From the NCBI GenBank assembly GCA_015057205.1, contig SVEW01000041.1, forward strand, positions 1 through 17,262: a stretch of DNA of 17,262 nucleotides. The letters are read 5' to 3'. Under the pieces are notes generated by a model that saw only the letters and a list, made by a program, of their open reading frames with translations, was not told the origin of the DNA and did no database searches. This document shows, one piece after another, positions 1 through 5,943 of this stretch (positions are counted from its first letter, which is position 1; each line of letters begins with the position of its first letter). Source of the stretch: Lachnospiraceae bacterium (GTDB lineage Bacteria > Bacillota > Clostridia > Lachnospirales > Lachnospiraceae). The position numbers were made by a program, and so were the translations under genes.

Positions 1-74
1 GGTGGATTCGAACCACCGAAGCAATTTGCAGCAGATTTACAGTCTGTCCCCTTTGGCCACTCGGGAATCCATCC
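1..74 (-). tRNA. tRNA-Tyr (GTA anticodon), 3' end outside the window
   Basis: Read on the minus strand, the 5' acceptor strand GGATGGA (74 to 68) is followed by TT and the CCCGAG/GGCC D-arm start typical of tRNA-Tyr. The anticodon loop CTGTAAA carries anticodon GTA, flanked by CAGA and TCTG. A long class II variable arm follows. The T arm GGTGG-TTCGAAT-CCACC ends exactly at position 1. The 3' acceptor strand and discriminator base lie beyond the window edge, so the gene is seen incomplete but shows no sign of damage. Confidence 0.95.
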
Positions 75-104
75 ATAGTCAAGGCAATGCCCTAACAAGG
101 TATT

Positions 105-133
105 ATTCTACCATAGGAAACAAAGAAGCGCAA
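105..133 (-). promoter_or_regulatory. possible sigma-A promoter for tRNA-Tyr
   Basis: On the minus strand a weak -35 TTGCGC (133 to 128) is separated by 17 bp from TAGAAT (110 to 105), which has an extended -10 TGG just before it. Predicted transcription would start about 25 to 30 bases before the mature tRNA 5' end. The -35 matches only 3 of 6 consensus bases. No terminator is visible between pgeF and the tRNA, so read-through from pgeF is also possible. Confidence 0.4.
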
Positions 134-140
134 GAGGAAA

Positions 141-965
141 TTATAAAAGTATCATTGCAGATGCCATAACACCTCGTTTTACACCCATATTGCGGTGGGA
201 GTAAAAAAGCTCCGGATGGCATTTGGTACAAAGGTTACTGACTTCTATGTTATCAGCCGGTACACCGGCAGCGGTAAGCTGGGAGCAAATGATTTTTTTC
301 AAATCAATATAATGTTTCGTGATTGAGCCGGTTTGCGTAGACGGCACCGAGCGTTGATAACTGAAGGCGCGGTAATCTTCATTGGCAGCAAAAAAACGCA
401 TAGCCACATCGGTATCTACCTCGAAGCAGTCCTGGCAAAGGGCAGGGCCGATGGCTACCAGTAAATCAGCCGGATTTGTATCGAAACGGGAAGTCATAGC
501 AGCGATGACTTCGGAGGATATATTTTTTAAGGTGCCCATCCAGCCGGAGTGTGCGGCTGCGATTACATGGTGAACCGGATCGTAGAATTGAACCGGTGTG
601 CAGTCCGCGTGTGCTGTTATGATGCCAAGTCCCGGAGTGGCCGTGACAAGGGCATCTATATCAGTAAAATCTTTCGGACGGGTAATACCCATGCCGGCGT
701 GGGCCGCGTCAACTACAAGAACGTTGTTGGTGTGCGTTTGGGCGGACGTAACCAGATGAGAACAGTCGGTTCCCAGACATTCGGCTAAAAGTGCATAATT
801 TTGCCGTACACACTCCGGGTCATCTCCGGAAGGAAAACCGAAATTTAAAGAATCGTAGCAACCGGTGCTGACGCCACCTAGCCGTGTGGTAAAAAGGGAA
901 TGAATTGGTTGGTTCTTAAAAATATCAAATGTAAAATAGGAAAACCCATTGATTGCTTTTTTCAT
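141..965 (-). CDS. pgeF: PgeF/YfiH family protein (laccase-domain, peptidoglycan editing factor)
   Basis: This 274-residue protein has the family's full length and its three metal/catalytic ligands: His78 (QTHT), Cys122 (HADC) and His139 (HSGW). It also has the IGPALCQDCFEV segment and the C-terminal LCT...ELFYSHRN block. The family (E. coli YfiH, B. subtilis YlmD, human LACC1) was first called multicopper polyphenol oxidase. It has since been linked to purine nucleoside chemistry and, in E. coli, to preventing serine replacing L-alanine in peptidoglycan precursors. Which activity applies here cannot be read from sequence. It is predicted cytoplasmic, with no signal peptide. The ATG at 965-963 has an AAAGAGG ribosome site upstream. 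It is transcribed toward tRNA-Tyr and divergently from the Hpt gene. Confidence 0.9.
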   Translation of the reverse strand: MKKAINGFSYFTFDIFKNQPIHSLFTTRLGGVSTGCYDSLNFGFPSGDDPECVRQNYALLAECLGTDCSHLVTSAQTHTNNVLVVDAAHAGMGITRPKDFTDIDALVTATPGLGIITAHADCTPVQFYDPVHHVIAAAHSGWMGTLKNISSEVIAAMTSRFDTNPADLLVAIGPALCQDCFEVDTDVAMRFFAANEDYRAFSYQRSVPSTQTGSITKHYIDLKKIICSQLTAAGVPADNIEVSNLCTKCHPELFYSHRNMGVKRGVMASAMILL

Positions 966-1085
966 GAATTGCCTCTTTCCGAACGAGATTTAAAAATCGT
1001 TCACTGAATTTTTATGTATTTATGGTAATATAAAACGGATTAGATGGCAAGAAATTTGCTACAGGCTTGGAAGGAGGCTATAAGG

Positions 1086-1442
1086 ATGGATTTACAGACG
1101 AAGATGCGATTGGAACGGTTGGGAATGGATGTGCCAAAGACTTTGGAACGTTTTTTGAATAATGAAAAAATGCTGGTGAAATTCTTGAAAAAATTTGAGG
1201 CAGATGATAACATGGAGAAGTTAAGTCTAGCACTCACAAGAGGAGATACACAGACTGCCTTTGAAGCGGCACATGCTTTAAAAGGTATTAGTGCAAATCT
1301 GTCACTTGGGAATTTAAACGAGATTGTGACGAAACAATCGGATTTGCTGCGTCATGATCATTTAAAACAGGCAACTTTATTACAGCCGGAAGCGCAGGCA
1401 GCTTACGACGAAGCAAAAAAAATTATAGGAATTTTGAAATAA
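1086..1442 (+). CDS. stand-alone Hpt (histidine phosphotransfer) domain protein
   Basis: This 118-residue, mostly helical protein carries the Hpt signature AAHALKGISANL, with His63 as the predicted phospho-accepting residue. A helical segment (about 15 to 52) precedes it and a second helical pair follows (about 70 to 118), as in single-domain phosphotransfer proteins of multi-step phosphorelays. There is no kinase core, receiver or output domain. The frame is open from 1044, but the ATG at 1086 is preferred because AAGGAGG (1071-1077) sits 8 bases before it. It lies between the divergent pgeF gene and the ECF sigma gene, whose promoter begins 2 bases after this stop. Its kinase and regulator partners are not in the window. 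Family membership is fairly sure; pathway is unknown. Confidence 0.85.
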   Translation: MDLQTKMRLERLGMDVPKTLERFLNNEKMLVKFLKKFEADDNMEKLSLALTRGDTQTAFEAAHALKGISANLSLGNLNEIVTKQSDLLRHDHLKQATLLQPEAQAAYDEAKKIIGILK

Positions 1443-1444
1443 AT

Positions 1445-1471
1445 TGAAACTTTTTGAAAATTGGGTGCGTC
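1445..1471 (+). promoter_or_regulatory. ECF-type promoter of the sigma/anti-sigma operon
   Basis: TGAAAC (1445-1450) followed by TTTT, then CGTC (1468-1471) with TAA after it, gives TGAAAC-N17-CGTC. This is the canonical element read by ECF sigma factors of the SigV/SigM/SigX group in Firmicutes. It starts 2 bases after the hpt stop codon and lies just upstream of an ECF sigma gene, the usual arrangement for positive autoregulation. Autoregulation is inferred from this match. Confidence 0.75.
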
Positions 1472-1509
1472 TAAGACTTTGTAAGTAAAAATGAAGGAGG
1501 ATGCGTGTG

Positions 1510-2007
1510 ATGAATTTCACGCTGCCAAAGAAAAAGGAGAAAGTCGTTGAAGAGACGCTTTTAAATGAATATGATCGTTATTATCGACTGGCTTTCAGTT
1601 ATGTGCACAATGATGCGGATGCGTCAGACATTGTACAGAACGGGGCATACAAAGCCATTCGCGCCAGTCACAGTTTGAAGAATATAGAATATGCAAAGAC
1701 TTGGGTTTATCGCATTATGCTGAATGAAATCTTTGATTTTTGCAGGAAACGGAAATTTGAATCTTTAGACGAAATGGAGTGGGAGACCGGAGTGGAAGAT
1801 TCCTACGAGAATTTCGATTTGAAGGAAGCGATGAATGCTTTATCTGAACAGGAACGCATGATTGTCGAACTGAAGTATTTTGAAGATATGAAGTTGGAAG
1901 AGATTGCGGATATGATGAATATTAACCTAAGTACCGTGAAGAGTAAGCTGTACCGCAGTATGAAGAAGCTAAGGGTAGAGTTGGAAGAAGATTTTGCAGT
2001 ATCTTAG
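1510..2007 (+). CDS. sigV: ECF-type RNA polymerase sigma factor, SigV-like
   Basis: This is a 165-residue sigma-70 family protein of the two-domain ECF type. Region 2 spans roughly residues 15 to 80 (YDRYYRLAFSYV...ASDIVQNGAYKAI...AKTWVYRIMLNEIFDFCRKRK). Region 4 spans roughly 105 to 160 (LSEQERMIVELKYFEDMKLEEIADMMNINLSTVKSKLYRSMKKL) with its helix-turn-helix. The open frame begins at ATG 1501, but AAGGAGG occupies 1494-1500, so ATG 1510 (9-base spacing) is preferred; GTG 1507 is possible. The gene for an RsiV-like membrane protein follows after 15 bases, so this sigma factor is presumably held at the membrane until an envelope signal destroys the anti-sigma. In B. subtilis and relatives the SigV system answers lysozyme. 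The symbol rests on the partner gene and promoter. Confidence 0.85.
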   Translation: MNFTLPKKKEKVVEETLLNEYDRYYRLAFSYVHNDADASDIVQNGAYKAIRASHSLKNIEYAKTWVYRIMLNEIFDFCRKRKFESLDEMEWETGVEDSYENFDLKEAMNALSEQERMIVELKYFEDMKLEEIADMMNINLSTVKSKLYRSMKKLRVELEEDFAVS

Positions 2008-2022
2008 GAAGGAGTAAGAAAT

Positions 2023-2985
2023 ATGGATAAGAAACAGCAGGACCTGAATAATAAGAAGGTTTTTGAGAATATGAAGGTGTCCTATGCGAAGCAGACCATG
2101 TCAGATGAAGCGGTGAATAATATGAAGGATCACATTGCTTTTGCAAAGGTGATGAATCGCAGGGATAGAAGAAGAAAGATGGCGGTGCGCGGAATGACCG
2201 TGGCAGCTGCCGTTGCATTGCTGGTTGTTGCATTGCCAAAGACATCACCGCAGGTGGCTGAGGCAATGGGAAGTATGCCTTGTTTTAAGGCGGTAGTGGA
2301 AGCAACAACGGCTAAGCAGACTGCGAAAGCGGAAACAAAGAAGGAAGAAGTTGCAGAGGTTGAGGCGCAGGATATATCTACCACGATGGCACAGGATGAT
2401 GAGCGTAGCGATAAGGTGGTAATGCAGAAAGAAGCTACACAGCCAGCTACCGAGGAAACAAAGCATAGATTGTCTGATGTGGAGATTACCAAGATTGCGG
2501 ACCAGATCGTGGCAGAATTTAAGGCAAGTGTGCGTGGAAATGAGCGTTATCGCGACGTAAAAGTAAGTTATGATGTGATGGCAAGCACACCGCAGTATTT
2601 TACCTTGAAGATTTCCTGTTATCAGTGTGGTGCCAGCGGTGTAGAATGGGCATACTATCATACCATTGATACGGAGAATGGACATGAGGTAGATCTTAAG
2701 GATTTGTTTAAAGAGGATAGTGATTACCAGCAGGTGATCAGTGATAATATTAAGGAACAGATGCGCGAACAGATGAAGGAAGATGAGAATGTCAGCTATT
2801 GGGTTGACAGTGAAGAAGGCTTTCAGGAGTACGATTTTGAAAAGGTAGACGCGCGTCAGAACTTTTATTTGAACGAAGAGGGCGAAGTGGTGATTTGCTT
2901 CGACGAGGGCGAGGTGGCTCCGATGTGTATGGGAAGTGTAAGCTTTACCATTCCGAAGACGGTGACTGAGCCAATTATGAAATAG
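2023..2985 (+). CDS. rsiV: RsiV-like membrane anti-sigma factor (DUF3298 domain)
   Basis: The 320-residue protein has a basic cytoplasmic N-terminus (1 to about 53), one transmembrane segment (about 54 to 71), and then the SPQVAEAMGSMPCFKAVVEA stretch typical of RsiV-type proteins. A charged linker (about 95 to 150) leads to an extracytoplasmic DUF3298 domain (about 150 to 318) with VSYWVDSEEGFQEYDF, NFYLNEEGEVVICFDEGEVAP and VSFTIP. In B. subtilis RsiV this outer region binds lysozyme, and signal peptidase then RasP cleavage frees SigV. It has a CxxC pair near residues 198 to 201 in the outer domain, which may form a disulfide. The start ATG follows AAGGAG (2009-2014). It is co-transcribed with the sigma gene and followed by a terminator. 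The lysozyme ligand is inferred by family. Confidence 0.85.
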   Translation: MDKKQQDLNNKKVFENMKVSYAKQTMSDEAVNNMKDHIAFAKVMNRRDRRRKMAVRGMTVAAAVALLVVALPKTSPQVAEAMGSMPCFKAVVEATTAKQTAKAETKKEEVAEVEAQDISTTMAQDDERSDKVVMQKEATQPATEETKHRLSDVEITKIADQIVAEFKASVRGNERYRDVKVSYDVMASTPQYFTLKISCYQCGASGVEWAYYHTIDTENGHEVDLKDLFKEDSDYQQVISDNIKEQMREQMKEDENVSYWVDSEEGFQEYDFEKVDARQNFYLNEEGEVVICFDEGEVAPMCMGSVSFTIPKTVTEPIMK

Positions 2986-3018
2986 CAAGATGGATAAATA
3001 TTATTATAGTTCCTCAGG

Positions 3019-3048
3019 AAAGCGTCAGGCCGCAGGCCTGGCGCTTTT
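3019..3048 (+). terminator. hairpin terminator after the sigma/anti-sigma operon
   Basis: A 13-bp stem (AAAGCGTCAGGCC, 3019-3031, with GGCCTGGCGCTTT, 3035-3047; one G-T pair) closes a GCA loop. It is followed by only a short T run (TTTTC), so it may work moderately well. It is nearly symmetric and could also act on the opposite strand, but no leftward gene precedes it. Confidence 0.75.
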
Positions 3049-3179
3049 CACGTAATGAAATGCGACAAGCACCAAAAAAACACAGAATCGTAGTTCACTT
3101 TTGCAGGAGGGGATCCGATATACTTAGCGTAACAAAAAATAAAAAAGCGAAGGTTTTTGAAAAAAATGTGAATTCGCTA

Positions 3180-3206
3180 TAAAGTATTGGATGAATCGTC
3201 CGATAT
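3180..3206 (+). promoter_or_regulatory. sigma-D (sigma-28) promoter of the flgM operon
   Basis: TAAA (3180-3183), 15 bases, then TCCGATAT (3199-3206) matches the flagellar sigma consensus TAAA-N15-GCCGATAT with one mismatch. Transcription should start near 3213, about 40 bases before flgM. The same -10 core occurs before flaG and both flagellin genes. Confidence 0.85.
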
Positions 3207-3253
3207 AATTACATAGAAACCTCAAATTATGAGGATGGAAAGGAGATGCCTAT

Positions 3254-3541
3254 ATGCGTATTGATGCTTATAACCAGGTAAGACAGGTTTATCAGACACA
3301 GAAAGCTGCGAAAGCGAAAGCTGCATACCAGAAGACAGGATGTTACGGCAATGCGGATCAGCTTCAGATTTCTCAGACTGGTAAAGATTATCAAATTGCA
3401 AAACAGGCAGTCGCTGGTGCTTCTGATGTCAGGGAAGATTTAGTAGCCCAGATGAAGGAGAAAGTTGCAAGTGGCAACTATCACGTAGACGTCGAGGATT
3501 TTGCAAGTAAATTACTGGCGAAGTATAACGAGATTATCTAA
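3254..3541 (+). CDS. flgM: FlgM, anti-sigma-28 factor
   Basis: This 95-residue, small, polar protein has the FlgM layout. A flexible N-terminal half (MRIDAYNQVRQVYQTQKAAKAK) is followed by a helical sigma-binding C-terminal half (about 45 to 95: DYQIAKQAVAGASDVREDLVAQMKEKV...YHVDVEDFASKLLAKYNEII). FlgM holds sigma-28 inactive until the hook is complete and FlgM is exported. The ATG at 3254 follows AAAGGAG (3239-3245). It is the first gene of the operon and has its own sigma-D promoter, giving negative feedback. A small hairpin CCTCA/TGAGG (3220-3234) lies in its short leader. Confidence 0.9.
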   Translation: MRIDAYNQVRQVYQTQKAAKAKAAYQKTGCYGNADQLQISQTGKDYQIAKQAVAGASDVREDLVAQMKEKVASGNYHVDVEDFASKLLAKYNEII

Positions 3542-3558
3542 AGAAAGAGGAACGACAA

Positions 3559-4071
3559 GTGGCAAGTATCATGGACGAGTTTATCTCGGTTTTAGAAGAG
3601 GAAAACAGTACATACGAGAAGTTGGTTGCGTTGTCAAAGACAAAGACCGATGCCATTATTTATTCTAAAATCGATGATTTGACAAGGATTACCGAAGCAG
3701 AACAGGAAGTAATGGGCGAATTAATGAGGCTCGATAAGCAAAGATTGAAAATTCGTGGTGAGATGTCCAAAATTTTGAGAGTTCCGGAAGAGAGCTTGAC
3801 GCTTCTAAGTATGGCAAACATGTTTGAGAAGCGACCACAGGATAAGCAGAAGTTATTAGATTTAAGGGAAAAACTTAGGCTGACACTCATCGAGGTGGCC
3901 CAGGTTAACAAGGAAAATGAATCATTGCTTCAGCAGTCCATGGAAATGCTTGAATTTGATATGAATCTTATACGAAGCATGAAAGTAGCCCCTACCACAG
4001 CAAATTACGACAGAAATGCACTTAGTACCGATACAATATTACCGGGGGCAGGATTTAATGTAACGCAGTAA
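3559..4071 (+). CDS. flgN: FlgN-type export chaperone for hook-associated proteins
   Basis: This 170-residue protein is almost entirely helical and coiled-coil from about residue 3 to 140 (FISVLEEENSTYEKLVALSKTKTDAIIYSKIDDLTRITEAEQEVM...). It has the length and charge pattern of FlgN, the cytoplasmic chaperone that delivers FlgK and FlgL to the export gate. The tail (about 145 to 170) is disordered and glycine/proline rich. The start is taken as GTG 3559, 8 bases after AGAGG; ATG 3571 is the alternative. It sits 17 bases after flgM and immediately before flgK, the standard late-operon order. Confidence 0.85.
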   Translation: MASIMDEFISVLEEENSTYEKLVALSKTKTDAIIYSKIDDLTRITEAEQEVMGELMRLDKQRLKIRGEMSKILRVPEESLTLLSMANMFEKRPQDKQKLLDLREKLRLTLIEVAQVNKENESLLQQSMEMLEFDMNLIRSMKVAPTTANYDRNALSTDTILPGAGFNVTQ

Positions 4072-4083
4072 AGACCAATGGAG

Positions 4084-4111
4084 TGGTTCGCGTCAGGGAT
4101 GGCGCGAACCA
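4084..4111 (+). promoter_or_regulatory. CsrA-type hairpin in the flgN-flgK gap
   Basis: A 9-bp stem TGGTTCGCG (4084-4092) / CGCGAACCA (4103-4111) is extended by a T-G and a C-G pair, leaving hexaloop AGGGAT (4095-4100). The top of the hairpin reads CAGGGATG, an exact fit to the CARGGAUG core of the CsrA/RsmE SELEX motif with its C-G closed ANGGAN loop. It ends 30 bases before the flgK start. There is no T run after it, so it is not an intrinsic terminator. CsrA binding is inferred. Confidence 0.65.
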
Positions 4112-4141
4112 TTGTAGGTAAAAGGAAGGAAGGTGTTAGCC

Positions 4142-5914
4142 ATGGCAAATGGCATGGGAACATTATATGTTGGAAAATCAGGACTTGTGGGAGCCCAGAA
4201 TGCAATTAATACCACGGCCAATAACCTTACCAACGTAAATACCAAAGGCTATGTACGAGAGCAGGTTGTATTCAATGATATGGAATACAGCACACTGGCC
4301 TTGACGAAGAAGAGTCATACAACCAATCAATCAGTAAACATGAAACAGTCGGGTCTTGGAGTTACCATTGGTGACGTGGTGCATTCCAGAGACCTTTTCT
4401 TAGATAAATACTACCGCGCAGAATCCGGTAGACAGAGTTTTTATGAAGCGTGCTATACCACGACCAGCGAGATTCATGAGTTGCTTCAGGAAACAGAAGG
4501 TGAGCAATTCCAGGAAGTTTTGGCTAAGTTAAACGAGGCGATTCAGGAACTTGCAAAAGAGCCGGGAAGCGCGATTAATCAGAATCTGGTAATCCAGAAG
4601 GCAACGCTTTTTGTTGAGCGTTCCCAGGCGCTTTATGATGGACTGAAAGAATATCAGCTCAACATGAACAAGCAGATTATGGATACCACCAATCGCATCA
4701 ACGAAATTGGAAAGAAAATCAGCGATTACAACGAAATCATTATGCGAGTAGAGGCGGGAAAGATGGAAACCGCAATGACATTGCGTGATGAACGGGATTT
4801 GCTTTTGGATGAGTTGGGAACGTTAGCGAACGTTACGTATGCCGAAGTTCCGGGAGGATGCGTGAAGGTGAAGCTGGAAGGCGTGGATTTCGTAGACGAA
4901 ATTTGTTGCCACCAAATGGACTTCAGAGTGGATGACATAACCGGATTCGCGACTCCGATTTGGAAAGAATTATCCAACTATCCGCGGAAAGAATACGTGG
5001 ATGTGTTCGATTTTAGCAATGATATATCAACGGAATTAAATACCGACATCGGTAAGTTGAAAGGGCTTGTAATGAGTCGCGGTACCGATGTGGCAGACTT
5101 CCGCAACCTGTATGGTTTAACGGAGAAGGAATTCCAGGACACCACCGGACTATCGCCGGTTATGACGGTACAGGCACAGGTGGACTCCATTGTAAGAGAT
5201 GTGGTTAACAAGCTAAACGACTTGTTTTCACCGACCGTGGAAAAAGAAATTACCTACTATGACGCAAAGGAAGGCAAAAACGTTACCAGAACCTTAAAGG
5301 TATGGGACGAAGAAAATGGCACCGTAGGTAACACGTTGAAGGGGCCGGGGGAAGAGCTTTTTAGCAGACGCTTCCACAGTCGCTATCGTGAAGTAATCGA
5401 TACCGATGGAAATCGTTGGTATGCGTTGAACGAAGAAGATTTAGGGCCGGTGGAATACGATGATGCAGGAAACCCGATTGGAAAAGATGATTCCACGTAT
5501 TACAATTTGAAGAATATCATCGTAAATCCAATTTTAATAGATGATGAAGGAAAACTTCCGACCTTCGAAAAAAATGGAGAAGAATCTCATCGCTTGATGA
5601 ATGAAATGAAACATGCCTGGAAAGACAGGGAGTTCCGTTTGACACCGGGATCTTTGCCAATCAGTATCGAAGATTATTACGATAACATGGTAGGTGCGCA
5701 GGCAACCAACGGAAATGTTTTTAATGGCGTGTCACGAAGCTTAAGTGATTCCGTGACTGCGATTGGTAACCAGCGCGAACAGGTAATTGGCGTATCCAGC
5801 GATGAGGAATTAAGCAATATGATTAAATACCAGAGTGCTTACAATGCGGCCAGCCGTTTTATCAATACGGTAGACTCCATGATTGAGCACATCATTACCC
5901 AGCTTGGTTCCTAA
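4142..5914 (+). CDS. flgK: FlgK, hook-filament junction protein (first copy)
   Basis: This is a 590-residue hook-associated protein 1. The N-terminus (GTLYVGKSGLVGAQNAINTTANNLTNVNTKGYVREQVVF) is the rod/hook-family helix with the N-x-x-N-x-x-T-x-G-Y motif. The C-terminus (GVSSDEELSNMIKYQSAYNAASRFINTVDSMIEHII) is the matching FlgK terminal helix. The two pack together in the D0/D1 core of the hook-filament junction. The centre (about 230 to 510) is variable. The start is ATG 4142, 8 bases after AAGG; an in-frame GTG at 4133 overlaps that ribosome site. The mature surface protein contains several cysteines, including a Cys-Cys pair. It is followed after 29 bases by a second FlgK gene. A CsrA-type hairpin precedes it. 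Confidence 0.9.
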   Translation: MANGMGTLYVGKSGLVGAQNAINTTANNLTNVNTKGYVREQVVFNDMEYSTLALTKKSHTTNQSVNMKQSGLGVTIGDVVHSRDLFLDKYYRAESGRQSFYEACYTTTSEIHELLQETEGEQFQEVLAKLNEAIQELAKEPGSAINQNLVIQKATLFVERSQALYDGLKEYQLNMNKQIMDTTNRINEIGKKISDYNEIIMRVEAGKMETAMTLRDERDLLLDELGTLANVTYAEVPGGCVKVKLEGVDFVDEICCHQMDFRVDDITGFATPIWKELSNYPRKEYVDVFDFSNDISTELNTDIGKLKGLVMSRGTDVADFRNLYGLTEKEFQDTTGLSPVMTVQAQVDSIVRDVVNKLNDLFSPTVEKEITYYDAKEGKNVTRTLKVWDEENGTVGNTLKGPGEELFSRRFHSRYREVIDTDGNRWYALNEEDLGPVEYDDAGNPIGKDDSTYYNLKNIIVNPILIDDEGKLPTFEKNGEESHRLMNEMKHAWKDREFRLTPGSLPISIEDYYDNMVGAQATNGNVFNGVSRSLSDSVTAIGNQREQVIGVSSDEELSNMIKYQSAYNAASRFINTVDSMIEHIITQLGS

Positions 5915-5943
5915 TCAGGCGAGGATAGAAAGCAGGTGAGTAT

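Noticed and set aside
2245..2988. A 247-codon open frame on the minus strand opposite the anti-sigma gene.
   Set aside because: It lacks a recognisable family, and the plus-strand frame has clear RsiV features and a good ribosome site.
3114..3121. A second TCCGATAT upstream of the flgM promoter, as a tandem sigma-D promoter.
   Set aside because: The -35 position holds TCAC, a poor match to TAAA, so only the -10 half is present.
4084..4111. The hairpin before flgK as an intrinsic terminator.
   Set aside because: It is followed by TTGTAGG, with no T run, and lies inside a continuous operon.
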